This document shows, piece after piece, positions 36,094 through 44,827 of a stretch of DNA of 64,000 bases (its first letter is position 1; each line of letters opens with the position of its first letter). The position numbers and the translations under genes are program-made. Under the pieces are notes generated by a model. It ran no database searches. It saw only the letters and a program-made list of their open reading frames with translations, and was not told where the DNA came from. Where the stretch lies: NCBI RefSeq assembly GCF_009734425.1, contig NZ_CP046455.1, positions 992,001-1,056,000 of the forward strand. Direction: 5' to 3'. The DNA comes from Corynebacterium occultum (GTDB lineage Bacteria; Actinomycetota; Actinomycetes; Mycobacteriales; Mycobacteriaceae).

Positions 36094-36800
36094 TGAATCC
36101 GCCCTTCACCACTGAACTTGAAGTACTCCGGCACGGGGAGCTGGAGATCATCGCCCAGCTCCCGGAATCCAGCAACCTCGCCCTCGTGCTCGCAGCCGCC
36201 CTGGGGGAGAACTATGGCTGGGCGATCTATAAACCACTGATGGGGGAGCAGCCCCTGCATGATTTCGCGCCGGGTCTGCATACCCGGGAGGAAGCAGCTT
36301 TTCTGCTCAGCGAGAGCCTCGGCTGGCATATTGTCCCGCCGACCATCACCCGGGAAAATGCTCTCTTCGGTCCGGGTTCCCTGCAGTGGTACATCGACAA
36401 TGAGGGCGATCATTATTTCCCTCTCCTGGAGACCCGCCCTGATCTGCATGATCAGCTCTTCCGTCTGGCGGTATTCGACCTGCTCAGCAATAACACGGAT
36501 CGAAAATCCGGCCATGTGCTTATCGACGCCGCGGGCCACATCTGGGGCATCGACCACGGGCTCTGCTTCCATGCGGCCCCCAAACTGCGCACCGTGATCT
36601 GGGATTTCGCTGGCGAGGAAATCCCGGAGAATCTGCTGACCGCGGTGGCGCCCCTGGCGGAGGAAGTGCCGGGGCAGATCGCCGCACTGCTCTCGGCGGA
36701 GGAGGTCGACGCCCTGAAGCAACGTGCCTCCCGTATCCTGCGCCTGCCTTTTCTGCCCCATCCCAGGTCACGCCGCCACTATCCCTGGCCGCTGATTTAG
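36090..36800 (+). CDS. SCO1664 family protein
   Basis: A 236-residue protein beginning MMNPPFTTELEVLRHGELEIIAQLPESSN, with YKPLMGEQPLHDFAPGLHTREEAAFLLSESLGW and DLLSNNTDRKSGHVLIDAAGHIWGIDHGLCFH. The last segment is the kinase-like NNxDRKxGH ... GIDHGxCF pattern of the SCO1664 group, which is distantly related to phosphatidylinositol kinases. Activity is not established. It is coupled to the histidine phosphatase, as at Rv2134c/Rv2135c. Confidence 0.9.
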   Translation: MMNPPFTTELEVLRHGELEIIAQLPESSNLALVLAAALGENYGWAIYKPLMGEQPLHDFAPGLHTREEAAFLLSESLGWHIVPPTITRENALFGPGSLQWYIDNEGDHYFPLLETRPDLHDQLFRLAVFDLLSNNTDRKSGHVLIDAAGHIWGIDHGLCFHAAPKLRTVIWDFAGEEIPENLLTAVAPLAEEVPGQIAALLSAEEVDALKQRASRILRLPFLPHPRSRRHYPWPLI

Positions 36801-36843
36801 GCACTATGGTGGGGGTCACACTAGATTTCAGGAGAGGATCCAC

Positions 36844-37608
36844 ATGTCCGATGTAACTGAACTCGCCCGCCAATTCGCCCAGGCCCACGCCTCCGGTGAA
36901 ATGCTGGTACTGCCCACCGTCTGGGACACCTGGAGCGCAGGGGTCGCCGCTGACGCAGGTTTTAAGGGGCTGACCATTGGTAGCCATCCGGTTGCCGATG
37001 CCATCGGAAGTTCCGATGGCGAAAACATGGATCTTGGCGACTACCTGCAGCAGATCCGGAGGATCGTGGATGCGGTTGACCTCCCCGTCAGTGCTGATGT
37101 GGAATCCGGTTATGGGCTGGAACCTGCGGAACTGATCCACCGTCTGATCGAAGCCGGTGCTGTCGGAGCCAATATCGAGGATGTGGTGCACTCCGAAGGC
37201 AAGCGGGTGCGTGAACGCCAGGAGCATGCGGACTATATCGCCGCTGCCCGCCAGGCCGCCGATCAGGCCGGGGTGGAGTTCGTGATCAATGGCCGCACCG
37301 ATGCCGTCAAGCTCGGCAAGGAGGTATTTGCTGACCCGCTCGCCGAAGCCGTGGAAAGAGTGAAGCTGATGGAGCAGGCGGGGGCCCGGGCCGTCTATCC
37401 GGTGGGTCTGAGCAGCGCAGATGAGGTAAAGACCCTGGTGGCGGCGGTCTCGGTGCCGCTGAACGTCACCGCCCACCCCGTGGAGGGACATGGGGCGGGC
37501 GGGTTGGAGGACCTCAAGCAGCTTGATGTCCGCCGCATCACCTTCGGCCCCCTGTGGCAGAAGTGGCTGTCCGCGGTATCGGCGGAACAGCTGGCCAAGT
37601 GGGCCTGA
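36844..37608 (+). CDS. Isocitrate lyase/phosphoenolpyruvate mutase family protein
   Basis: A 254-residue TIM-barrel enzyme of the ICL/PEPM superfamily: LVLPTVWDTWSAGVAADAGFKGLTIGSHPVADAIG, then VDLPVSADVESGYG (metal-binding Asp), GANIEDVVHSEGKRVRERQEH and VEFVINGRTDAV. It is shorter than true isocitrate lyase and lacks its KKCGH loop, so a small mutase or C-C lyase is more likely. AGGAG lies before the ATG. It follows the SCO1664-family gene by about 40 bp and could be cotranscribed. The substrate is unknown. Confidence 0.9.
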   Translation: MSDVTELARQFAQAHASGEMLVLPTVWDTWSAGVAADAGFKGLTIGSHPVADAIGSSDGENMDLGDYLQQIRRIVDAVDLPVSADVESGYGLEPAELIHRLIEAGAVGANIEDVVHSEGKRVRERQEHADYIAAARQAADQAGVEFVINGRTDAVKLGKEVFADPLAEAVERVKLMEQAGARAVYPVGLSSADEVKTLVAAVSVPLNVTAHPVEGHGAGGLEDLKQLDVRRITFGPLWQKWLSAVSAEQLAKWA

Positions 37609-37627
37609 ACGCGGCGTCGATAAGCGC

Positions 37628-38989
37628 CTAGTCCAGTGGGAGGATGAGCAGCTCGGTGGACTCCTCCATGAGCTGCTCGACAGCCAGTTCCTCCCGGGTG
37701 GCGTTGTCGACCTCCTGCTTCTCCACCTCGATGACACTCTGATCACCGGTCTCCTTCTCCTGCTGCAGCGAGAAGGTGCGTGCCTTCGGGGCGTCGAGCT
37801 CGATACCGAAGAAGGTGTCCAGACCCTTCACATTGAACTGGGTGGACATATAACGGCTGTTATTGCTGGTGTTCCACTGGGAAACCACCAGATCCAGATT
37901 GTCCAGGGTTGAGGTCGGAGTGATGTAGGCCCCATAGAGCTGGGTGAAGTTGGTGGGGCTCTGCTCGACCCGCCAGCCGCCATAACCGGAGACGATGACA
38001 TTGGCGGGTTCGATCTCATCCCAGTCCCGGTCGATGGTCTCCGAGATCCGCACCTCGATCGCCATGGTTTCGGCATTGAACATGGCCAGCACCCAGTGTC
38101 CCTGGATATAGCGCAGGGACATCTCCCCGGCCTTGACCTTCTTGTCCAGGATCGGGGTGGCGGTCCGGCCCCAGGTGCCGCTGCCATCGGCATTGAGATT
38201 GTAGTGCTGCCAGGCATTGCGCTTGCCGATGTCCTCGGGGAGGAAACGGGTCAGGTAGACATCATCGGCACGCTTGAAGGATGAGGACGCCATGTAGACA
38301 TAACCGTCCGGGCCCATGTCCCAGGTGATCAGGTTGGCCTTGCCTCCCAGGTAGTTGGCCGGGGTGATGCTCACCGACTGCCAGGACTCACCCTGATCCT
38401 TGGATGACCAGATCTGGGTGCGCAGCACATTGCCCACGCCCTCATTCCACATGGCCTGCATGTAGAGGGTGCCGTCAATATTGATGATGTCGGAGGGCAG
38501 CAACGTCAGACCGCGGTCATTGTGGCGGTAGTTGACCAGCTGCTCAGCCTGCTCGCCCTCATTGAGGGGCCGCTTGATGTTGATCCGTCCGTTTTCATCC
38601 AGCTCCGCGACCACACCGACCGGGCTGATCCACTCACCTTGGCCGAAGCGTTCCCCGCGGAAGGAGTCACCGAAGATGATGGCGAATTCCTGCCCCTCCT
38701 CCAACCAGGCCATGGTGCCCAGGTCACCGCTCATGAAACCGACATGATCGGAAATGCCGGGGCCCAGGATGTCACCGATCAGGTTAACCATCAACCCCTC
38801 AGAGATGTCCTCCGTCCAGGGGGTGGCAGGTTCCTTTGGTTTCCGGGAGGAACTCGAGGATCCCGAAGACAGGGATGAACCTGAAGATCCGAAGGCGGAG
38901 GAGGACTGGGCATTGGCGACCGGTGCCAGAAGAGTGCAGCTCAGGGCGCCTGCCAGTGCCAGGGTGAAAGTGGGGAGAAGCTTTTTCAA
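37628..38989 (-). CDS. Secreted DUF4185 domain-containing protein
   Basis: A 453-residue exported protein. A Sec signal peptide (MKKLLPTFTLALAGALSCTLLAPVANAQ) is followed by a Ser/Gly linker (about 29-48) and then a beta-propeller-like DUF4185 domain with VGFMSGDLGTMAWLEEGQEFAIIFGDSFRG and repeated WxxYG-type strands. The start is a TTG at 38989 without a clear ribosome-binding site. DUF4185 proteins are often associated with glycan or cell-surface processing in actinobacteria, but the reaction is unknown. The last 60 residues are Glu-rich. Confidence 0.87.
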   Translation of the reverse strand: MKKLLPTFTLALAGALSCTLLAPVANAQSSSAFGSSGSSLSSGSSSSSRKPKEPATPWTEDISEGLMVNLIGDILGPGISDHVGFMSGDLGTMAWLEEGQEFAIIFGDSFRGERFGQGEWISPVGVVAELDENGRINIKRPLNEGEQAEQLVNYRHNDRGLTLLPSDIINIDGTLYMQAMWNEGVGNVLRTQIWSSKDQGESWQSVSITPANYLGGKANLITWDMGPDGYVYMASSSFKRADDVYLTRFLPEDIGKRNAWQHYNLNADGSGTWGRTATPILDKKVKAGEMSLRYIQGHWVLAMFNAETMAIEVRISETIDRDWDEIEPANVIVSGYGGWRVEQSPTNFTQLYGAYITPTSTLDNLDLVVSQWNTSNNSRYMSTQFNVKGLDTFFGIELDAPKARTFSLQQEKETGDQSVIEVEKQEVDNATREELAVEQLMEESTELLILPLD

Positions 38990-39137
38990 GGTGGGTTCAT
39001 TTCAGAGTTAAATGGCGTATTAGATTTGTCCCAGAGGACCGAGAGGTGACTCTAGCAACTGCCTGATCATTACGCCGGGAAAGCCCTGAAATTATGGGGG
39101 GAGTATGGCTCAAATAGTGTGTTATCCGAAAAACACC

Positions 39138-39548
39138 TCAGAAGAAGGCTGCGATGATCACCATCAGGGGTGGGAGGCTGGAGCCGATCATTCCCCGGAT
39201 GCTACCGCCCCGGGGTTTCCAGAAACCCAGAAGATCCGAAAGGCCCATCGCCAACCCGGAGAGCAACATGTAGCAGGAGGCGGTGAGCACGATGATGGAA
39301 CCACTCAGGCCATGTCCACTCCAGATCAACAGCAGCCCGGTGAGAACACCGCCAGCAGCGATCAGGTTCCGGAATCCGATCAAAAAGGCCCACATCTGCA
39401 CGTCCTCCAGGTTCTTGCTTTCAACTCGAAGAAACTTTCTGGCGGCAGGTCTTTCATAAAAGAACATCTCCACCGGTGCCACCAGCAGCAGGGTGATGGC
39501 CCCTAAGAGAGCCGCGATCTGGGAGACGAGGTTGAGGGGAAGTTCCAT
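39138..39548 (-). CDS. DUF1304 family membrane protein
   Basis: A 136-residue protein with four membrane helices and the DUF1304 pattern: APVEMFFYERPAARKFLRVESKNLEDVQMWAFLIGFRNLIAAGGVLTGLLLI. AAGGAGG lies before the ATG. It stands between two secreted-protein genes and is divergent from the sugar-dehydrogenase-like gene. Function unknown. Confidence 0.9.
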   Translation of the reverse strand: MELPLNLVSQIAALLGAITLLLVAPVEMFFYERPAARKFLRVESKNLEDVQMWAFLIGFRNLIAAGGVLTGLLLIWSGHGLSGSIIVLTASCYMLLSGLAMGLSDLLGFWKPRGGSIRGMIGSSLPPLMVIIAAFF

Positions 39549-39752
39549 GGTGGCCTCCTTGAGCTACCAGGGTGACAGCCCTCCGACCAGAGGTTGTCTC
39601 AAATTTTATCCCTCCAGCACTGTCCCAACCTGAGAGAAAAACCAACTTATGGAGGCGTTTCGGCGCGTCTTGACAGCGGAACCCAATCCCAGCCACCTGT
39701 ACCAAATGTGATCCCGGACACGGTGTCCTTTTTCGCTGTTAGACTCACCTAT

Positions 39753-40916
39753 ATGCGCCGGATCTTCGCCATTGCGACAGTCATGACCATGTCTTTGGGA
39801 GTGAGCACCTGTGCCCAGGCCACCCCCTTTGACTCCAGCTCATCTTCCTCACCGGGTTCATCCCTGGAAGGTTCTTCGCCAGGATCCTCAACCTCGGGTT
39901 CCGCTTTAGCCGATGATTTCAACCTCAGTGAGCATGGCAGTTTCGATGAGGGTTGGGCGATGAGTTTCCTGCCGGGCACCCCTTACTTGCTGATCAGTGA
40001 ACGCGGTGGTGCCCTGCAGCTGCGTGGCCAGGAAAGTGGCCGGGTCCGCCAGGTCAGCGGCACTCCCGAGGTGTACTACGAGGGACAGGGTGGCCTGCAT
40101 GATGTCATCCCTGGCCCCACCTTCGAGGAGGATGGCACCGTCTATCTCAGCTGGGCGAGGGAACACCCCGAAGGCGCTCAGGGCGTGGTGGGGCGCGGCA
40201 CCCTGGACACCGAAAACGCCACCCTCAACGATCTGGAGGTGATCTGGGAACAGGCCCCGACCTCCGGGGAGGGTCACTTCGCGCTACGCCTGCTCGTCTA
40301 TGATGGCTTCCTCCATCTGACCTCAGGGGACCGCCAGAAGATGAGCCCCGCTCAGGAGCTGGACAATAACCTGGGTGCCACGCTCCGCCTGACGCTGGAT
40401 GGGGAGCCGGCGCCGGGCAATCCCTGGGATTCGGAGTTGTGGACCATCGGCCACCGTAACCCCTTGGGTATCGCCGCGGATGGGGAGGGAAATCTCTGGG
40501 TTTCAGAGATGGGTCCCCGAGGGGGCGATGAGTTGAATCTGCTGGTTGAGGGAAGTAATTACGGCTGGCCGGAGGCCTCCATGGGAGTTCACTATGATGG
40601 TTCCGCTATTCCGGACCATTCAGAGGAGGACGGTTTCCAGGCGCCCTCCGAGTACTGGGCACCCTCGATTTCCCCGGGTAGTCTGCTGATCTACCAGGGT
40701 GATCTCTTCCCTGACTGGCAGGGCACCGCTCTGGTCGGTGGGCTCTCCGGGCAGAACCTGGTGCATCTGCGTATCGACGCCCCCGAGGCTGCCATCGACG
40801 CGGAATGGGATGCCGGGGCACGTGTCCGCGCCCTGGCGGAAGCCCCCGACGGGGCCATCTGGGTGCTTGAGGATGGTGCCGGTGGGCGCCTGCTGGAGCT
40901 GCGCCCCCAGACTTAG
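39753..40916 (+). CDS. Secreted PQQ-dependent sugar dehydrogenase-like protein
   Basis: A 387-residue exported beta-propeller protein of the GSDH/YliI (soluble aldose sugar dehydrogenase) group: after a signal peptide and a Ser/Gly/Pro linker (about 27-50), SERGGALQLRGQ, YEGQGGLHDVIPGP, GHRNPLGIAADGEGNLWVSEMGPRGGDELNLLVEGSNYGWP and GALIYQGDLFP-like segments are seen. The ATG at 39753 follows a TAGACT -10 box by seven bases; the frame extends to 39594 without homology. PQQ synthesis genes are not in the window, so cofactor supply is open. Confidence 0.9.
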   Translation: MRRIFAIATVMTMSLGVSTCAQATPFDSSSSSSPGSSLEGSSPGSSTSGSALADDFNLSEHGSFDEGWAMSFLPGTPYLLISERGGALQLRGQESGRVRQVSGTPEVYYEGQGGLHDVIPGPTFEEDGTVYLSWAREHPEGAQGVVGRGTLDTENATLNDLEVIWEQAPTSGEGHFALRLLVYDGFLHLTSGDRQKMSPAQELDNNLGATLRLTLDGEPAPGNPWDSELWTIGHRNPLGIAADGEGNLWVSEMGPRGGDELNLLVEGSNYGWPEASMGVHYDGSAIPDHSEEDGFQAPSEYWAPSISPGSLLIYQGDLFPDWQGTALVGGLSGQNLVHLRIDAPEAAIDAEWDAGARVRALAEAPDGAIWVLEDGAGGRLLELRPQT

Positions 40917-40924
40917 GGAGTTCC

Positions 40925-41956
40925 TCAGCTCACTGCGAGGCTGAGGCTCTTATTCTGTAGTTCGACGGCGACGTCGATGAGCATGTCTTCCTGCCCACCG
41001 ACATACCCCCGACGCCCGATCTCGCGCAGGATATCCTGCGCGGGTACCCCATACCGCTGCGAGGCCCGTTCCGCATGGAACAGGAAAGAGTTGTACACCC
41101 CCATCTGTCCCTGCACGATCGACCCCCGATCCATCATCGGCAACCGCTCCACCATCGGACGCAACACCTCCTCCGCAGCGTTTTGCAACCCGGTGACATC
41201 CACCCCACCGATATCCATCCCCAACCGATCAAACACCGTCGCCAACACCTCCAACGGCGCATTACCCGCACCCGCACCCAACCCATACAAGGTCCCGTCA
41301 ACCTGGGTGGCACCCTCCCGCACCGCGAGCAGGGAATTAGCCACCCCGAAGCTCAAATTCTGATGCCCATGGAACCCGACCTCCGCATCCCCACCAACCT
41401 CATCCAGGACCGCACGGACCCGATCCGCGGCCTGCTCCATGATCAGATGCCCCGCGGAATCGACCACGAACACACACTCACACCCCGCATCCACCATGAT
41501 CCTGGCCTGGGCCGCCAACTCGGCCGGGGCCAGGCGATGCGAGAGCATCAAAAACCCACCGGTCTCCAACCCCATCTCCCGGGCGGCCTGAAAATGCTGG
41601 ATGGCAACATCCGCCTCCGAACAATGCGTCGCGATCCGCACCACCGACACCCCCCGCAGGGCGGCTTCCTTGAGATCCGCGATCGTCCCCACCCCGGGCA
41701 GCAACAGCGCGGCGATCTTGGCGTGGCGGGCCTCATCGACGGCTGCTTCGATCAGGTCGAGTTCATCGGTGCGGGAGAACCCGTAGTTAAACGTCGATCC
41801 CCCCAGCCCGTCACCGTGGGTGACCTCGATCATCTCGACGTGGGCGTCATCGAGGGCGCGGACCACCCGACGGACCTGGTCGGTGGTGTACTGGTGGCGC
41901 ACCGCATGGGAACCATCACGCAGGGTGGAGTCATTGAGACGAATTGTGGTGCTCAT
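40925..41956 (-). CDS. dmpG: 4-hydroxy-2-oxovalerate aldolase
   Basis: Cleaves 4-hydroxy-2-oxovalerate to pyruvate and acetaldehyde, the last carbon-carbon step of the meta-cleavage pathway. The 343-residue DRE-TIM enzyme has RLNDSTLRDGSHAVRH (Asp14, His21), GFHGHQNLSFGVANSL (metal His196 and His198) and the C-terminal LIDVAVEL tail. It forms a channelling complex with the dehydrogenase encoded next to it. Codon choice differs from its neighbours: all five leucines in residues 219-248 are TTG, and GGG, GGT and GCG are frequent. This suggests a separate origin for the gene. It is the last gene of the operon. Confidence 0.97.
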   Translation of the reverse strand: MSTTIRLNDSTLRDGSHAVRHQYTTDQVRRVVRALDDAHVEMIEVTHGDGLGGSTFNYGFSRTDELDLIEAAVDEARHAKIAALLLPGVGTIADLKEAALRGVSVVRIATHCSEADVAIQHFQAAREMGLETGGFLMLSHRLAPAELAAQARIMVDAGCECVFVVDSAGHLIMEQAADRVRAVLDEVGGDAEVGFHGHQNLSFGVANSLLAVREGATQVDGTLYGLGAGAGNAPLEVLATVFDRLGMDIGGVDVTGLQNAAEEVLRPMVERLPMMDRGSIVQGQMGVYNSFLFHAERASQRYGVPAQDILREIGRRGYVGGQEDMLIDVAVELQNKSLSLAVS

Positions 41957-41992
41957 AATATTGTCGTATCCCTTATCTTCTGAAAACGGCTG

Positions 41993-42916
41993 CTAGGAAG
42001 CGCTGAGTGCGAGGAGCTCGGCGTACTTGTCGGCGGTGGCCACCGCCGCGGAGGTGATGATGTCAAGGTTGCCGGCATACTCCGGCAGGTAATCCGCGGC
42101 CCCACGAACCTGAATCAGGATGGTCACCCTCGCCCACCCGTTCCAGTCCTCACGGGCCTGATCAAACTGCGGCTGTGCGGTGAGCTGGTAACCGGGCACA
42201 TAGGCCTGGACCTCTGCCACGCGTTCCTCGATGGCGGCGGTGATCCGGTCCTGGAGGGCACCGGGTTCCCCGGCGGCGGCGGGCAGGGCACAGTAGACGG
42301 TGTTGCGCATCAGCATCGGGGGTTCCACCGGGTTGAGGACCAGCACGACCTTGCCTTTTTTCGCCCCTCCCAACTCGACCAGGGCATGTTGGGTGGTGTC
42401 GATGAACTCGTCGATGTTGGCGCGGGTACCGGGGCCGGCGGATTTCGAGGAGATCGAGGAGATCACCTCGGCGTATTCCACATCGACGACCGAGGACACG
42501 GCATGCACGATCGGGGTGGTCGCCTGCCCACCACAGGTGATCATGTTGACGTTGTCGACCGCCTGGAGGGCATCGAGGTTGACCGCGGGGCACAGGTAAG
42601 GGCCCACCGCTGCCGGGGTCAGGTCAATCGCGCGGATCCCGGCGGCCCGGTACTTCGGGGCGTTGGAGGCATGCGCTGCGGCGGAGGTCGCCTCGAACAC
42701 CAGGTCTGGTTTCGGGTCCTGGGCGACCAGCCAGTCCACGCCTTCGGCGGAGACGGTCAGTCCCAACGCGGCGGCGCGTTTCAGCCCGTCCGAGGCGGGG
42801 TCGACACCGACCATGTAGATCGGTTCGATGTGGTGGGAGTTGTTGAGCAGTTTGATCAGCAGATCGGTGCCGATATTACCCGGACCAACGATCGCCGCCT
42901 TCAATTTCTGGGACAT
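41993..42916 (-). CDS. dmpF: Acetaldehyde dehydrogenase (acetylating)
   Basis: Converts acetaldehyde, NAD and CoA to acetyl-CoA, accepting the aldehyde directly from the aldolase partner. The 307-residue protein has an N-terminal NAD-binding Rossmann motif ([17 protein letters not shown], 8-24) and the catalytic Cys128 in [11 protein letters not shown]. The length is normal for DmpF/HsaG. The 36-bp gap to the aldolase gene and the 42-bp gap to the hydratase gene support a single transcript. Confidence 0.97.
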   Translation of the reverse strand: MSQKLKAAIVGPGNIGTDLLIKLLNNSHHIEPIYMVGVDPASDGLKRAAALGLTVSAEGVDWLVAQDPKPDLVFEATSAAAHASNAPKYRAAGIRAIDLTPAAVGPYLCPAVNLDALQAVDNVNMITCGGQATTPIVHAVSSVVDVEYAEVISSISSKSAGPGTRANIDEFIDTTQHALVELGGAKKGKVVLVLNPVEPPMLMRNTVYCALPAAAGEPGALQDRITAAIEERVAEVQAYVPGYQLTAQPQFDQAREDWNGWARVTILIQVRGAADYLPEYAGNLDIITSAAVATADKYAELLALSAS

Positions 42917-42958
42917 GTCTGTTCCTTAGATCGCATAGAAGAAAAGGGAAAAAGGGGG

Positions 42959-43744
42959 TCAGAAGAAGGTGATGTTGAGCTTGCCGAATGTGCCGTAGTC
43001 GACCTCAACGTCCGCACCCGGCGTGACGGGGGCGGCACCGCAGAAGCTACCGGTGAGGATGATGTCACCAGCCTTGAGTGGAACGGACTGGGCGGCCAGC
43101 ACGCCGGCCAGCCACTTCAAGGGTTCCAGGGGGTGGCCCATGACCTCTGAGCCAGTACCTCGGCCGGTTTCGGTCCCGTTGACGGTCATCACTGCGGTGA
43201 CCTGTGCGAGCTGATCAAGGGGGATGCCCACGGGTTCCGAGAGGATCACCGCACCGCAGGAGGCGTTGTCGGCGATGGTGTCCACCAGGGCGATGTTCCA
43301 GTCTTCGACACGGGAGTCGATGATCTCCACCGCGAGATAGACAGCATCGACGGCTGCGGCGACGTCGTCTAGCGTGGGATCTGCGGGCAGATCACGGCCG
43401 AGGCGGAACGCGAGTTCGGGTTCGACCTTCGGGGCGATGAACAGTGCGGTGGGGATGGGATCGGTATCCCGGTACATCATGGCATCGGTGAAGAATCCGA
43501 AGTCGGGGCTGTCGACACCGAGCTGGCGCTGCATAGCCAACGAGGTCAGACCGATCTTGCGGCCGACGACCTGCTCACCGCGGTCGATGAATGCCTGCTC
43601 CTGGAGTTGCTGGATCCGGTAGGCTCCGGTGACGTCGAGGTTGGGTATGGTCTCGCGCGGCGGCTGGATCGGTTGGCTGGATTCGTAGGCAGCCAGGAAG
43701 TCCTGGGCCACATCGTGCAGGGCATCAGTTGCGGTAGTCGTCAT
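42959..43744 (-). CDS. 2-keto-4-pentenoate hydratase
   Basis: Hydrates 2-hydroxypenta-2,4-dienoate to 4-hydroxy-2-oxovalerate (DmpE/MhpD/HsaE type). The 261-residue product has VGRKIGLTSLAMQRQLGVDSPDFGFFTDAMMY, the metal-binding KVEPELAFRLGRDL and VYLAVEIIDSR acidic residues, and NASCGAVILSEP. The ATG at 43744 has AAGGA upstream and a TATATA box just before that, suggesting an internal promoter; the frame to 43843 is not needed. Confidence 0.95.
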   Translation of the reverse strand: MTTTATDALHDVAQDFLAAYESSQPIQPPRETIPNLDVTGAYRIQQLQEQAFIDRGEQVVGRKIGLTSLAMQRQLGVDSPDFGFFTDAMMYRDTDPIPTALFIAPKVEPELAFRLGRDLPADPTLDDVAAAVDAVYLAVEIIDSRVEDWNIALVDTIADNASCGAVILSEPVGIPLDQLAQVTAVMTVNGTETGRGTGSEVMGHPLEPLKWLAGVLAAQSVPLKAGDIILTGSFCGAAPVTPGADVEVDYGTFGKLNITFF

Positions 43745-43793
43745 GGATCTATTCCTTATATATAGGTGTGATAGTTCTGGGCGTGAATCAGAT

Positions 43794-43834
43794 GAGCAGC
43801 CGGGCCGACCTGTGTGTCGGTGGCCCAGCTGCTC
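43794..43834 (-). promoter_or_regulatory. Intercistronic hairpin between the C-C hydrolase and hydratase genes
   Basis: GAGCAGC (43794-43800) pairs with GCTGCTC (43828-43834). Inside it GGGCC and GAC can pair with GGCCC and GTC, giving a long GC-rich stem. It is followed on the transcript by a TATATA element close to the hydratase start. It could attenuate or process the upstream transcript. No long U-tract is seen, so full termination is uncertain. Confidence 0.5.
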
Positions 43835-43864
43835 TCCGAGCACGTCCCTTAAGTCTCTGTCGGG

Positions 43865-44722
43865 TTAGCTGCCGATGAAGTCCGTGACGATGCGGTTGAA
43901 TTCTTCACTGTGCTCCAGCTGTGCCCAGTGACCGCACTGGTTGATCAGGTAGAGGCGGGAGTTTGGGATCAGGGTGTTCAGCTGCATGGAGTGTTCGAAG
44001 TGGACCACCCGGTCATCGCGGCCGTGGATCAGCAGGCTCGGTGCCGTGATGGTGGCGATGTCCTTGGCCTCGGAGAAGCGCAGGAAGCCGTCCGGCTTGC
44101 CGAATCCCTCGAGGAAGTTCGCACGGTGGTCATCGCGCTCGGCGGCAGCCTCGGCACGCTGGGTGACCATTTCATCGGAAGCGAAACCCGGGTCGAAGGT
44201 CATGATGTTGGCCAGCTCGCGCATGACCTCCTTGGTCGGGTTCTTGTAACCCTCGACCAGGATCTTCATGCCCTCGGAGAGACCACCCGCGGAGAAGATC
44301 TGGGGTCGTGACAGACCCGGTGCGCCCATGGAGATCAGGTGGGAGACACGCTCCGGGTGTGCGATCGCCATGTTGATGCTGATCATGCCGCCCATGGAGT
44401 TGCCGACCAGGGCCGCCTTCTCGATGCCCAGCTCATCCATGAATTGGCGGAGTGCCTCCACCGAATCGGAATCCTGTGCCCGAACTGCGGAGGAATTGCC
44501 CCAGCCCGGGACGTCGATTGCCAGGACGCGGAACTTTTCGGCCAGCGGCGCAATGTTCGGGGAGAAGTTGCTCCAGCCGCCGGCTCCGGGGCCACTGCCG
44601 TGAATCAGGATGACCGGGTATCCGGTGCCCGCTTCCTGGTAGTGGATGTTCCAGTCCTTGGTCTGAACGGTGCGGGAGGTGGATTCGCGGGTGATTTCGG
44701 TGGGAATGAAGGTGGTGGTCAT
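43865..44722 (-). CDS. Meta-cleavage product C-C hydrolase (alpha/beta hydrolase)
   Basis: A 285-residue alpha/beta hydrolase of the BphD/HsaD/MhpC type that cleaves the ring-fission product to 2-hydroxypenta-2,4-dienoate and a carboxylic acid. HGSGPGAGGWSNF (41-53) forms the oxyanion region, GNSMGG (nucleophile Ser109), an Asp in LLIHGRDDRVV and the His in CGHWAQLEH complete the triad. The GNSMGG and GSGPGA motifs are diagnostic for the C-C hydrolases. The carboxylic acid released, and so the pathway substrate, is unknown. Confidence 0.95.
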   Translation of the reverse strand: MTTTFIPTEITRESTSRTVQTKDWNIHYQEAGTGYPVILIHGSGPGAGGWSNFSPNIAPLAEKFRVLAIDVPGWGNSSAVRAQDSDSVEALRQFMDELGIEKAALVGNSMGGMISINMAIAHPERVSHLISMGAPGLSRPQIFSAGGLSEGMKILVEGYKNPTKEVMRELANIMTFDPGFASDEMVTQRAEAAAERDDHRANFLEGFGKPDGFLRFSEAKDIATITAPSLLIHGRDDRVVHFEHSMQLNTLIPNSRLYLINQCGHWAQLEHSEEFNRIVTDFIGS

Positions 44723-44775
44723 GACAATGCGTCCTTTTTATTTGGGGGTGTTATGCGTGGGGCTCATCGGTGTGA

Positions 44776-44808
44776 CACCAGGCGGAGGGCGGAAGCCTCC
44801 CCCTGGTG
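44776..44808 (-). promoter_or_regulatory. Intercistronic hairpin between the monooxygenase and hydrolase genes
   Basis: A 13-base arm (44776-44788) and its complement (44796-44808) flank a 7-base loop with one mismatch (12 of 13 pairs). No U-tract follows on the minus strand, so it is probably an mRNA processing or stability element rather than a terminator. Confidence 0.5.
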
Positions 44809-44827
44809 CCACGGGGGTGGTGCTGAT

